A stretch of DNA of 26,043 nucleotides from Halieaceae bacterium UBA4452 (lineage in GTDB: Bacteria > Pseudomonadota > Gammaproteobacteria > Pseudomonadales > Halieaceae): the NCBI GenBank assembly GCA_002389505.1, contig DGPA01000003.1, forward strand, positions 1-26,043. The letters run 5' to 3'. A program made the position numbers and the translations under genes. The notes beneath the pieces are model-generated. The model had not been told where the DNA came from and ran no database searches. It saw only the letters and a program-made list of their open reading frames with translations. Below are positions 7,135-16,128 of this stretch, one piece after another. Numbering within the stretch: the first letter of the stretch is position 1; each line of letters opens with the position of its first letter.

Positions 7135-8958
7135 TCAATCGATACGCCAGCCCTCAGGCATGGCGGTGTCGAGCTCGATAATTTCACCCCCCAAGGTTAG
7201 CCGGTGCTTTGTTATTTCAACGTCATCAGGGCTCAGCACACCGTCATTAAACACATAGGTCGGCGCCCAATCATTGGCGAGTCTGCGGGATTCAATCACC
7301 TGACGCTCACCCTGAACAGTGTCCGTCTGGCTTTGCCATTGGCGCATTCTAGCGCTGCCATGGTGGGCCGTTAACAGCTCCTGAGTGGCACTCGGGCTTA
7401 GCACGACCGCGGTCGCGTTGTTGCCACCGAAGCCTTTGCTATTGACCAAAGAGTAATCTCGAACATCAGCCGCCGTGATTTTCAGGGAAAACTGCAATCT
7501 GTTGCAGCGAACATCCTCAGCCACGCTATCAATGGTGTTGATGGCCGGCAACAAGCCTGTCTCCCATATACCCAGAGCCGCCGAGAGCTGATCTCCCGAG
7601 GCCGCGCCCAGCGAATGGCCTATGTGGCTCTTTATGGCGACCACCGGCCACTCATTAACCCCAAAGGCCTCCGCCACTCGACTTAATATGTCCGATTCAG
7701 TAACGCGATTCTGCGGTGTTCCGGTGCCATGGGCCTGCACCATGCCCCCCGTGGACATGCGCTGCTCGCCCAAAATGGCCCGCACTGTCGAGGCTGCCTT
7801 GGCCATAGTAATAAAATTTCCCGCACCAGGTCCGGTCACAGATTGCTTGGCGCCGTCAGCGTGCACAAAGACATCGGGGACCGCGGCCAACATTGGCGCA
7901 CCCAATTCAAGCGCCAGCTCATCGTCCATGAGCACCACCACCTGCGCGGACTCCGCCATAGTGAAACCACAATTTTCACCAAATGGCCGGCATGCACGAC
8001 GGGCATCAACGGCCCCATGGCTCGCCAAGCCGTCCAATTCACGCAAGCCCTTATCGGTAGCCAAAGCCCCCATAGCCGCGTAACCCTGCATGACCTCGGG
8101 TAAAATGGGTGCTTCAGCCGCGCCGATAACAGCGATCCGCGCCCGACCGTCACGAATATCTCTAACGCCTCGCTGCAAATTGTAGAGAAACGTGGCGCAT
8201 GCACCCAAAGCAGGGCCCGTTTGACCCATTGAGCGCAACACATACGCGTTGAGAAAATCCCCTGGCATTTCGGCAAAGCCGAGGGGACACTGTTTCGAGG
8301 TGACTTTTTTGCCCTGTGCTGGTCCCTGTAGCATGCCGCCCGACCCCGCATCATCTAGCTGACCCATTGAACTGCTCACATAGACACTGACGCTGTCAGG
8401 GGCTACCCGGCGCATGACCGCTGACCAGGGAATACCCAGATCGGCTAGGGCATCCGAAGCCGCAAAGACGCTTATTTGCAGACCTCGAGGGTGGTTACGT
8501 GAGGCGTAAATAGCACCGGGATCAAACCCCGTCGGTAACTGCCCCGCCGCACTCACCTCAAATGGTCGACACCCCGGCAGCAAGAGCTCACTATGGGCGG
8601 GGATGGCTATATCGGTGCGCCGATTTGCACCGGGGGTGGGTTGCAGCGCTGGATTGATCGCATCGATGTATTGGGTCGCCGATATATCGGCCGTGACTGC
8701 CTCTTTAAGCGTTACGCGACGGCCAAAGGGCACCGCCGCAGGATCAAAATAGCCAGCTTCAATCCGTCGGATGAGTGTGCCCTGCAGCTGCTGTTGTTGA
8801 TCGGCATTGGCCATAAGCTGCCCCAGTGAGGCATGCTGCTCGGCGCGCTGCTTCGCACTGAGGCCGTCGATGACCAGTCGCTTAAAGCTGTGTCGATGTG
8901 AACTTCGCCCAGCGCTGTTGATACCCCCTGACGCTACCAATATAGGTAATCGCAACAT
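7135..8958 (-). CDS. fabY: Beta-ketoacyl-ACP synthase, FabY type
   Basis: This 607-residue condensing enzyme resembles Pseudomonas FabY, a long ketoacyl synthase that can start fatty acid synthesis from acetyl-CoA and malonyl-ACP. It begins with a FabY-like LPILVASGGINSAGRSS stretch. An N-terminal extension of about 200 residues precedes the thiolase fold. Catalytic residues are present: Cys254 in LGACATFLYN, His410 in AHGTGTP, and Lys443 and His448 in KSHIGHSLGA. GFGGNNA lies near the end. I chose the ATG at 8958 because AGGAG lies about ten bases upstream. An in-frame upstream start at 9012 adds 18 residues that do not look like family sequence. It is divergent from an AraC-type regulator across a palindrome. 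FabB/FabF-like paralogues with other roles are the alternative. Confidence 0.85.
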   Translation of the reverse strand: MLRLPILVASGGINSAGRSSHRHSFKRLVIDGLSAKQRAEQHASLGQLMANADQQQQLQGTLIRRIEAGYFDPAAVPFGRRVTLKEAVTADISATQYIDAINPALQPTPGANRRTDIAIPAHSELLLPGCRPFEVSAAGQLPTGFDPGAIYASRNHPRGLQISVFAASDALADLGIPWSAVMRRVAPDSVSVYVSSSMGQLDDAGSGGMLQGPAQGKKVTSKQCPLGFAEMPGDFLNAYVLRSMGQTGPALGACATFLYNLQRGVRDIRDGRARIAVIGAAEAPILPEVMQGYAAMGALATDKGLRELDGLASHGAVDARRACRPFGENCGFTMAESAQVVVLMDDELALELGAPMLAAVPDVFVHADGAKQSVTGPGAGNFITMAKAASTVRAILGEQRMSTGGMVQAHGTGTPQNRVTESDILSRVAEAFGVNEWPVVAIKSHIGHSLGAASGDQLSAALGIWETGLLPAINTIDSVAEDVRCNRLQFSLKITAADVRDYSLVNSKGFGGNNATAVVLSPSATQELLTAHHGSARMRQWQSQTDTVQGERQVIESRRLANDWAPTYVFNDGVLSPDDVEITKHRLTLGGEIIELDTAMPEGWRID

Positions 8959-9026
8959 GTAATAACGTCTCCTGGTTAGCACGGCGTACGCGGGGCATTG
9001 TAGTGCCTGCACAGGCTGCTATTATG

Positions 9027-9047
9027 TATATAAAGTCAATTTATATA
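9027..9047. promoter_or_regulatory. Palindrome in the fabY / AraC-regulator divergent promoter region
   Basis: Arms TATATAAA (9027-9034) and TTTATATA (9040-9047) flank GTCAA in the only gap between the divergent genes. A TATAAT at 9044-9049 on the plus strand overlaps it, and TTGACT at 9039-9034 on the minus strand resembles a -35 element. A regulator bound here could affect both genes. The arms are AT-only, so promoter elements alone could explain part of the symmetry. Confidence 0.45.
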
Positions 9048-9061
9048 ATTATAAGGCCATT

Positions 9062-10063
9062 ATGCCCCAAAGATCGTCCACCTCACCTATTACCATCGTC
9101 GGCTTGGCCCATCGTCAAATGCTCGCGACGTCGATGACCTTACCGGTGGAGATTTTACGGGCCGCTGCCCAAGCTAGCCCTGGGCGACTTCGAAGAACGG
9201 TCAATCTACATGTGATGGCCAAACAACCCGGGGTTATCGAAGTCGCGAACGGACTCGCTATTGCCAGTCAGGGGTTTGATCACGGTATCCTCCCCGACGT
9301 CCTTCTCATTCCTGCTATTTGGCGAAATCCACATCGCGTCATCAAGCAGGAACGCTGGCAACTTGAACTCATTGAGGCGGCTGCGGCAAACGGTTCAACC
9401 GTTTGCAGCGTGGGCACGGGGAGTTATTTATTAGCCGAAACCGGATTGCTCGATCATCTGCCCGCGACTACTCACTGGCACTGGTTTGAGGATTTTGCGG
9501 CGACTTACCCTCGCGTCAAATTGCGCCGCGACCGACTCATTACCCAGAGTGACAACCTGTTTTGCGTGGGTTCTGTGAATTCGATTGCTGACTTAATGGT
9601 GTACGTGGCAGGACTATTGTTTTCACGGAAAAGTGCGTTGGCCATAGAAAACCAGTTCTCGCCTGAGATACGACGACGCTTCTCACCCCACGAGTTAGGT
9701 CCGTGGAGTGAGAGCCATAATGACGAAAAAGTTCTCGACGCCCAGCTTTACCTGCAAAAGCAGCTGCGCGCACCTCTCGATGTAGCTGCCGTAGCCAAGG
9801 CCGTGCATTTAACCCCGCGAACGCTGTCGCGACGCTTTAAACATGCAGTAGGTCTCAGTATGGGCAGCTACCTCAACGACCTCAAAATACAGGAAGCAAA
9901 AAGTCTTCTTCACCACAGCAACCTGACCATCACCGATATTGCTGGAGCCGTTGGCATACCCGATGCGTCACATTTTGCCCAGCAATTTCGCCGTCATACC
10001 GGCGTAACGCCACGACAATTTCGCGCTGCTGTGAGGGGAAAGCCCTTTCGACTCGAATCCTAA
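9062..10063 (+). CDS. AraC-family regulator with DJ-1/PfpI-like N-terminal domain (GlxA type)
   Basis: This is a 333-residue DNA-binding regulator. Residues about 10-185 form a class I glutamine amidotransferase-like (DJ-1/PfpI) domain, with GFDHGILPDVLLIPAIW and VCSVGTGSYLLAETGLLDH matching GlxA-type proteins. Gly replaces the usual nucleophile-elbow Cys, so this domain should sense rather than catalyse. Residues about 235-325 hold two AraC helix-turn-helix units (LDVAAVAKAVHLTPRTLSRRF, then ITDIAGAVGIPDASHFAQQF, followed by RRHTGVTPRQFR). AAGG is six bases before the ATG. It lies divergent from the ketoacyl synthase gene with a palindrome between them, so that gene is the first candidate target. 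The ligand is unknown. Confidence 0.9.
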   Translation: MPQRSSTSPITIVGLAHRQMLATSMTLPVEILRAAAQASPGRLRRTVNLHVMAKQPGVIEVANGLAIASQGFDHGILPDVLLIPAIWRNPHRVIKQERWQLELIEAAAANGSTVCSVGTGSYLLAETGLLDHLPATTHWHWFEDFAATYPRVKLRRDRLITQSDNLFCVGSVNSIADLMVYVAGLLFSRKSALAIENQFSPEIRRRFSPHELGPWSESHNDEKVLDAQLYLQKQLRAPLDVAAVAKAVHLTPRTLSRRFKHAVGLSMGSYLNDLKIQEAKSLLHHSNLTITDIAGAVGIPDASHFAQQFRRHTGVTPRQFRAAVRGKPFRLES

Positions 10064-10389
10064 GGACCATTGCGTTGACAAAAAAATCGCCGAAAGTTCT
10101 CGTGCTTTGTCACTCTTAGTGCGCCTAAAGCGTCATCACTAAGACCTGCGCTCGTTCAGGCAACGACAATCCAAGTAAATGTTCGTGTTGTAAGGAACAG
10201 GTAGGTGTTATAGCGTTGCGAAACAAAAAGTAATGTGTCCACCATACCCTATGATCGTTTATCTATTCGCGTATGCTTCACACCATAATTGCCCGTTTGC
10301 TTCCTTGCAAAACACTGCAGCTGCGCTTCGTCTCTAGCAGTGCTTGATAACAAAACCCTATTGCTCGGCAAGCTACGCGCTACCACTCA
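10064..10389 (+). other. 326-bp non-coding stretch with tandem hairpins
   Basis: It lies between the AraC gene and the amidohydrolase gene, with no credible reading frame. Just after the AraC stop are three consecutive stems: TGACAAA/TTTGTCA (10076-10112), TCTTAGTG/CACTAAGA with an inner CGC/GCG (10114-10144), and TCGTT/AACGA (10152-10166). None is followed by a run of T, so factor-independent termination is not supported. The remaining 220 bases must contain the promoter of the amidohydrolase gene, but I see no strong -35/-10 pair. Confidence 0.5.
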
Positions 10390-13300
10390 ATGAAAAGGTT
10401 CTCTATGTCTCTACCCAATGGCTATCAGCTTAACTACTTACCACTATCGGCTGTTTTTTTCTGCGGTGCGATCGCTTCCCTCTTGCTTGCCAACGCTCCA
10501 AGCTATGCGACTGAGCAGCTGCCTCTTGCTGAAGAAGCAGACGTCCTTGACTTCACCGTCACCGCAGGGTCTTGGATGTCAGTGAGCGTGTTGCCCAGTG
10601 GCAAATCTTTCATTTTTGATCTTCTCGGCGATATTTATCGCGTAAATATAGACGGGGGTGACGCCGAGGTCGTCACTGATGGAATGGCTTTTGACTCTCA
10701 ACCTGTTGTTTCACCCAATGGAGAAAAAATTGCTTTCATCAGTGATCGTAACGGCAAAGACAATTTATGGATCGCCAATGTTGATGGCAGTGAACCCATA
10801 AAACTGTCAGAAGAATCCTACGCGCAAATGATCAGTCCAGCTTGGAGCCCAGACAGCCAACACATCGTCATCACCCGACGTACCCAAGATGTCGAGCTTG
10901 TTCAATACCATATCGACGGCGGCACGGGCGTCACCCTGACTCAAAATGGCGACACGGACGCTACCAAGCAGCTGGCTGGCATCGGTGCTGCATTTGATCC
11001 TAAAGGCACGTTTATTTACTTTGCTGAGCGTTTAGGCGGCCCTGATTCACCCACTAAAAACTTTCCGGTAACACAAATTGTTCGCCTCAACCTAGACACG
11101 GGAGCGCGGCTGCAAATCACCCGCAGTGAAGGCGGAGCAGTACGACCCCTCGTTTCCCCTGATGGCCAATGGCTAGTTTATGGTACGCGCTTTGAGGCCC
11201 ACACCGGTCTGCGCATACGAGATCTTCACAATGGCCATGACCGATGGTTAATTTATCCAGTGCAGCGCGATACCCAAGAAAATGCTCGCCCCTCAAGTCG
11301 AGGCATGTTGCCAGGGTATGCTTTTACGCCTGACAGTAAGGCCATCATTCTTTCAAGTGATGGCCAATTCAACAAAATTAATCTTGTCGATAGCGCTTCG
11401 GTACGCATTCCATTTTCGGCAGATGTAGCAATACCAGTGGGACCAGACTTGACACAGCACTGGAGAGTACCGGAAGGCTCATTTCTGGCGACATTGGCAC
11501 AAGACCCTGACATTTCACCCGATAATACCCGGATGGTTGCTAGCGTATTAACTGAACTTTATACACTGGAGAAAAACGGAGCCCCGCCCAAGCGACTGAC
11601 CCCCAAAAATCTCTGGTCTTTCAAGCCAGTGTATTCGCCTGACGGGCGATGGATTGCATTTGTTAGTTGGTCAGCAAATGACGGTGGTCATGTGTGGAAA
11701 ATTCGAAGCGATGGTAGTGGTAAACCCCGGCAGTTGACGGACAACCCAGCGTTTTATACTGACATTGTTTGGCAACCTGACGGCCAGCGTATCTGGGGTC
11801 TTCGAGGCAATGAATGGATGCGCCATCAAGACTATAGTGAGTTCAGCGGTCTCAGTATTCCGCTTGAACTCATATCCCTACATCATGCAGGTAAGGATGA
11901 GAGCGTTGTTTTAGAAGCTGGCGACGCTAGAGTGCCGCATTTTGGACCCGAGTCCGACCGTATCTATCTCAGTGAAGCCGGTACGTTATTTTCGATCAAC
12001 CTTAATGGGGAGGATCGCCGCAATATTATTCGTGTTAGCGGACCGAAAGGTAACCGCTTTGCTAAAGATGCACCGGGTGCTGAAGAACTGCGAATATCCC
12101 CAGACGGCAACTTCGTCTTGGCACATGTCATAAAGCAGGTCTGGCTGCTCCGACGGCCTCGCGTCGGCGCTACCGTTCCAGAAGTGTCGGTCAGAAACGG
12201 ATCAACACCCGTAGCACAGTTAACTGACATAGGTGCGGACTACATTAAGTGGAGTAACGGCGGAAAAACCGTCATGTGGACGCTTGGCTCTACTATTTTT
12301 GAGCGCGGTGTTGAGACAATCGAGTTTGCGTCTAATGCCTCTGAATCAGATTGTCTTCTGGACTCGGACAGTCCAGAGGTCTCCGCAGTGGACGCAAACC
12401 ACTGTGAAGACGACGTCGACACCATTTTCAAACCACAGGAAGAGCATGACGCGGTTACACGGACTGCCTTCAATGTTGAAATTGATCAAAATACCCCTGT
12501 CGGTCACGTCCTACTGCGTGGCGCAAACCTGATTTCTATGGAAGCAACAGAAGCCGTGGAAATGGGCGCCATACTGCTCAGTCAAGATATATTGATTACC
12601 AACAATCGCATTGCCGCTATTGGCGAAACGGGCAGTCTTACCGTTCCATCTGACACTTTCATTGTCGATGTGGCAGGCAAATGGATTATCCCCGGGATGA
12701 TAGATACACATGCGCACTGGGAATTCAGAACTGGCGATGTACTCGAACCGTCCAATTGGTCCATTTCAGCAAATTTGGCCTATGGCGTAACCTCAGGTTT
12801 AGACGTACAAACAGCGCAGCATGACTATTTTGCCTATCGCGACATGCAACGAAGCGGTCAAGTGATTGGCCAACGGGCATTCATGACCGGTCCCGGCATA
12901 TTTGGCGATAATGATTTTCTCTCTTATGACGCAGTCCACAGTTATCTGCGCCGCTACAGCGATTATTATAAAACCCCCAATATCAAAGCCTACATCTCAG
13001 GCAATAGACAACAGCGACAGTGGCTGATAACCGCTGCCAACGCATTAAACTTGATGCCCACGACCGAGGGTAGTGGTGATCAAAAGCTCGATCTGACACA
13101 TGCGATTGATGGAATGCATGGCAATGAACATAACCTGCCGGACACGCCACTCTTTGATGACGTCATTCAGCTGTTCGCGCAAACACGAACGGCTTATACA
13201 CCCACTTTAATCGTGCAATACAATGCTGAAAGTATGCGCGAGTATTTCTTCACTCGCTATGAGATCCATGACGACCCAAAGCTGAGTCGATTTTATCCCC

Positions 13301-13788
13301 ATAACCGCTTGGATGAATTAACGCGTCGACGACCCAGCTGGGTACGTGACGACGAATTCCGCTTTAAAGAAGGCGCAGCCGCAGCCGCTGCTATTCAAAG
13401 AGCGGGAGGGCTGGTGGGCGTAGGCGGCCATGCGGAGGTGCAAGGTCTAAGTTTCCACTGGGAAATGTGGGCCTATGCCATGGGTGGAATGACGTCCGCT
13501 GAGATTTTACGTGCGGCAACGATAGACGCGGCACATATTATCGGCGCCCCTAGTGACCTCGGCTCCATCGAAGTAGGCAAACTGGCCGACTTAGTCATCT
13601 TACATTCAAACCCAATAGAGGATATTCGTAACGCAATCGACATAGATAAAGTCGTTCAAAATGGCCGGCTATTTGACGGACAAACTCTCGAGCAGTTGTG
13701 GCCAGAACAAATACCCTTTCGGACGAGCTGGTGGCAAACAAATCAAGAAAAACCACCCATGCTAAACGTCCATGACAGTACGCAGTGA
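10390..13788 (+). CDS. Secreted TolB-like beta-propeller / amidohydrolase fusion
   Basis: This large 1132-residue exported protein has a signal peptide at about 1-41 (basic KR, hydrophobic core, SYA cleavage site). Residues about 60-640 are a WD40/TolB-like propeller, recognisable by repeated SPDG or SPNG turns such as VSPNGEKIAFISD and YSPDGRWIAFVSW. Residues about 710-1115 are an amidohydrolase domain, starting DVAGKWIIPGMIDTHAHW with metal ligands His774 and His776. It continues through GVGGHAEVQGL to IEVGKLADLVILHSNPIEDIR near the end. Such fusions are found in marine bacteria and probably cleave cyclic amides or peptide-like substrates in the periplasm, though the substrate is unknown. 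The ATG at 10390 lacks a ribosome binding site. ATG 10405 has AAAAGG six bases upstream but would remove the basic signal residues, so the start is unsettled. Confidence 0.88.
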   Translation: MKRFSMSLPNGYQLNYLPLSAVFFCGAIASLLLANAPSYATEQLPLAEEADVLDFTVTAGSWMSVSVLPSGKSFIFDLLGDIYRVNIDGGDAEVVTDGMAFDSQPVVSPNGEKIAFISDRNGKDNLWIANVDGSEPIKLSEESYAQMISPAWSPDSQHIVITRRTQDVELVQYHIDGGTGVTLTQNGDTDATKQLAGIGAAFDPKGTFIYFAERLGGPDSPTKNFPVTQIVRLNLDTGARLQITRSEGGAVRPLVSPDGQWLVYGTRFEAHTGLRIRDLHNGHDRWLIYPVQRDTQENARPSSRGMLPGYAFTPDSKAIILSSDGQFNKINLVDSASVRIPFSADVAIPVGPDLTQHWRVPEGSFLATLAQDPDISPDNTRMVASVLTELYTLEKNGAPPKRLTPKNLWSFKPVYSPDGRWIAFVSWSANDGGHVWKIRSDGSGKPRQLTDNPAFYTDIVWQPDGQRIWGLRGNEWMRHQDYSEFSGLSIPLELISLHHAGKDESVVLEAGDARVPHFGPESDRIYLSEAGTLFSINLNGEDRRNIIRVSGPKGNRFAKDAPGAEELRISPDGNFVLAHVIKQVWLLRRPRVGATVPEVSVRNGSTPVAQLTDIGADYIKWSNGGKTVMWTLGSTIFERGVETIEFASNASESDCLLDSDSPEVSAVDANHCEDDVDTIFKPQEEHDAVTRTAFNVEIDQNTPVGHVLLRGANLISMEATEAVEMGAILLSQDILITNNRIAAIGETGSLTVPSDTFIVDVAGKWIIPGMIDTHAHWEFRTGDVLEPSNWSISANLAYGVTSGLDVQTAQHDYFAYRDMQRSGQVIGQRAFMTGPGIFGDNDFLSYDAVHSYLRRYSDYYKTPNIKAYISGNRQQRQWLITAANALNLMPTTEGSGDQKLDLTHAIDGMHGNEHNLPDTPLFDDVIQLFAQTRTAYTPTLIVQYNAESMREYFFTRYEIHDDPKLSRFYPHNRLDELTRRRPSWVRDDEFRFKEGAAAAAAIQRAGGLVGVGGHAEVQGLSFHWEMWAYAMGGMTSAEILRAATIDAAHIIGAPSDLGSIEVGKLADLVILHSNPIEDIRNAIDIDKVVQNGRLFDGQTLEQLWPEQIPFRTSWWQTNQEKPPMLNVHDSTQ

Positions 13789-13829
13789 CTATGAGAAAAA
13801 AATAGAGACATGGGACGGACAGAGCGTTT

Positions 13830-13861
13830 CCTTAAAAGTTCGGCAAAGTTGCCACTTAAGG
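13830..13861 (+). other. Imperfect hairpin between amidohydrolase and hydroxylase genes
   Basis: CCTTA, AGT and GGCA pair with TGCC, ACT and TAAGG across a four-base loop, with two small bulges, giving about 12 pairs. It lies between the stop at 13788 and the start at 13907, and no T-tract follows. It may be a processing or attenuation element, or chance. Confidence 0.35.
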
Positions 13862-13906
13862 GGCAGGTTCCTTTACACTAACTCGAAAGCTACTGGGAAT
13901 AAGATT

Positions 13907-14809
13907 ATGATGGCTGACGTGATGACCGTCATGCAGAACGATTTAGTTATGCTGGCATTGCCGTTCTTTCTTGCCGCCCTGCTGATTGAGTGGCTATGGG
14001 CAAGAAAACAACTGCTGCCCATTTACGAAAGCACCGACTTCTGGACATCTATGCGTGTCATGGTGTTGACGATTTTTGTCGATGTGCTGCCTAAATTCGC
14101 CGGCATCTCACTGATGTTCGTCTGTTATGAATTCTCGCCACTCAAGGAATGGGTTGGCAGTACACCCGTGTGGTGGGTAGCCTTGTTTTTTCTTGATGAC
14201 CTCACCTACTATCTCTTCCACAGGGGTAATCACGAAATCCGTTGGATGTGGGCAGGCCACAGCTCTCACCACAATTCACAATATTACAACTTGGGTACCG
14301 CGCTGCGTCAGGGTGTCGGTGAACGCGTCACAAAATATTTTTTTTGGTGCCCCCTCGCTTTGCTTGGCTTTCATCCGGTGATGATTGTCACCATGTTGAG
14401 TATTAGCCTGATTTATCAATACTGGCTGCACACAGAAGCCATTGACCGTATGCCGAACTGGTATGAAAAAATATTCAACACGCCCTCACACCACCGGGTT
14501 CATCATGGCTCAAATGTGCGCTACCTAGATCGCAATCACGGCGCAATCCTCATTATTTGGGATCGACTGTTTGGTACTTTCAGTGAAGAACTCACCGCTG
14601 AACCCGTGCGTTATGGACTGACCAATAACATTACCTCCCACCGGGCGATTCAGGTAGCGTTTGATGAATACCGCGAAATCGCCAAGGATGTGACCCGCGC
14701 CGAGCGCTGGCAAGACAAGCTCGCGTACCTATTAAGAGCACCTGGATGGAGTCACGACGGGGAAGATAAGCGCTCTGATACCTTACGCAGCAAGACGGGC
14801 CTCGCCTGA
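13907..14809 (+). CDS. Fatty acid hydroxylase / sterol desaturase-superfamily membrane enzyme
   Basis: This is a 300-residue membrane di-iron oxygenase-like protein. Hydrophobic segments occur at about 10-30, 50-75, 85-105 and 140-170. The histidine clusters of the superfamily are intact: HRGNH (105-109), HSSHH (118-122), His175 in YWLHTEAI, and HHRVHH (195-200). Members hydroxylate or desaturate lipid tails or sterols in the membrane using oxygen. The exact substrate cannot be assigned. The open frame extends upstream to 13772, overlapping the amidohydrolase gene, but the extra 45 residues look non-coding and contain a hairpin. ATG 13907, or the adjacent ATG 13910, begins right before the first membrane segment and has GGGA upstream. 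It is likely co-transcribed with the amidohydrolase gene. Confidence 0.87.
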   Translation: MMADVMTVMQNDLVMLALPFFLAALLIEWLWARKQLLPIYESTDFWTSMRVMVLTIFVDVLPKFAGISLMFVCYEFSPLKEWVGSTPVWWVALFFLDDLTYYLFHRGNHEIRWMWAGHSSHHNSQYYNLGTALRQGVGERVTKYFFWCPLALLGFHPVMIVTMLSISLIYQYWLHTEAIDRMPNWYEKIFNTPSHHRVHHGSNVRYLDRNHGAILIIWDRLFGTFSEELTAEPVRYGLTNNITSHRAIQVAFDEYREIAKDVTRAERWQDKLAYLLRAPGWSHDGEDKRSDTLRSKTGLA

Positions 14810-14936
14810 CTAACTCAGCAAGCTAACGTGGACACCCGGGCACCTAACCGGGGGGTGACTAACACCGTTGAGTCCATGCGCTAGCTGTGGCTAAATGCCG
14901 CTCCCCTTCTCGTTGCGATATACACGGAGACGCACC

Positions 14937-16118
14937 ATGGATGAGCCAATTTATATAGTGAGTGGCGCACGCACCCCAATGGGTGGCTTGTTGGGCGATT
15001 TAGCCACTATCTCTGCTACTCAGCTAGGTAGCGTGGCCATTGAGGCAGCACTTGATCGTGGTGGGGTCACACCGCAAGCGGTAGATGAAGTGTTCATGGG
15101 CTGTGTGTTGCCCGCTGGCCTCAAGCAATGCCCTGCACGCCAAGCTATGCTCGGAGCGGGCATTCCCAGTAGCACCGGAGCAGTCACCATAAACAAAGCC
15201 TGCGGCAGCGGTATGCAAGCCACAATGCATGCCATCGATAGCATCAAAGCGGGCACGAATCACATAGTCATGGCTGGCGGACTGGAGAGCATGAGCAATG
15301 CACCTCACCTTTTACCCCGTGGTCGTACCGGCATACGACTTGGGCACGGTAAAGTATACGATCATATGTTTATCGACGGCCTTGAAGACGCTTACACGGG
15401 CGGTGCAATGGGTGGATTTGCTCAACAAACAGCCGATGAACACGGCGTAACCCGAGAAGCTATGGACGCCTTCGCCATCGAAAGTCTGACCCGCGCGAAG
15501 GCAGCTATTGATGGTGGTAAGTTAGTAGCGGAAATGGCGCCTGTAACGGTAACAACCCGCAGCGGTGAGCATCAAATCACCAACGATGAGCAGCCCCACA
15601 AAGGCAATATTGAAAAAATCCCCAGTTTGCGTCCGGCGTTTGCCAAAGAAGGAACCATCACAGCGGCCAATGCCAGCTCTATTTCTGACGGTGCCAGCGC
15701 CTTAGTCGTTGCCAGCGAATGGGCAGTCCGCGAGCATACATTAACCCCGATGGCAACCGTGCTAGCGCACAGTCGCTTTAGCCGCGCACCCGAGGAATTC
15801 ACCCTAGCGCCAGTGGGAGCCATTGAGTCACTGCTTAAGAAAACCGGTTGGCAGGCAGGCGACGTGGACTTATGGGAAATTAATGAAGCGTTTGCCATGG
15901 TCACCATGCTGTCAATGAAGGCTTTTGACTTAGATCATGCCCGGGTCAACGTGCACGGTGGTGCCTGCGCCCAGGGTCACCCCATTGGCTCGACGGGATC
16001 GCGTATCATCATCACCCTCATGCATGCCTTGCGACACTATGGCAAACAGCGGGGCGTTGCCGCATTGTGTATTGGCGGTGGCGAAGCCACTGCTATTGCT
16101 ATTGAAATAACTCACTGA
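14937..16118 (+). CDS. Acetyl-CoA acetyltransferase (thiolase II type)
   Basis: This is a 393-residue cytoplasmic thiolase that condenses two acetyl-CoA or cleaves acetoacetyl-CoA and similar 3-ketoacyl-CoAs. All catalytic parts are present: nucleophile Cys89 in NKACGSGMQA (the same number as in the Zoogloea enzyme), NEAFA, GGACAQGHPIGSTGSR with the catalytic His, and the second Cys in ALCIGGGEA near the C-terminus. I chose the ATG at 14937 because GGAGA lies six bases upstream and the protein then starts MDEPIYIVSGARTP, as usual. An earlier in-frame ATG at 14895 adds 14 unrelated residues. Its stop is ten bases before the ribB start, with the ribB ribosome binding site overlapping the stop, so they are co-transcribed. 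Confidence 0.93.
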   Translation: MDEPIYIVSGARTPMGGLLGDLATISATQLGSVAIEAALDRGGVTPQAVDEVFMGCVLPAGLKQCPARQAMLGAGIPSSTGAVTINKACGSGMQATMHAIDSIKAGTNHIVMAGGLESMSNAPHLLPRGRTGIRLGHGKVYDHMFIDGLEDAYTGGAMGGFAQQTADEHGVTREAMDAFAIESLTRAKAAIDGGKLVAEMAPVTVTTRSGEHQITNDEQPHKGNIEKIPSLRPAFAKEGTITAANASSISDGASALVVASEWAVREHTLTPMATVLAHSRFSRAPEEFTLAPVGAIESLLKKTGWQAGDVDLWEINEAFAMVTMLSMKAFDLDHARVNVHGGACAQGHPIGSTGSRIIITLMHALRHYGKQRGVAALCIGGGEATAIAIEITH

Positions 16119-16128
16119 GGACAGTGTT

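Noticed and set aside
13772..13906. Longer start for the fatty acid hydroxylase, overlapping the amidohydrolase gene
   Set aside because: The extra 45 residues lack hydrophobic or family-like sequence, have no ribosome binding site, and the DNA forms a hairpin.
14833..14857. Terminator hairpin after the hydroxylase gene (CACCCGG with CCGGGGGGTG)
   Set aside because: Pairing needs a bulge and no T-tract follows, so termination is not supported.
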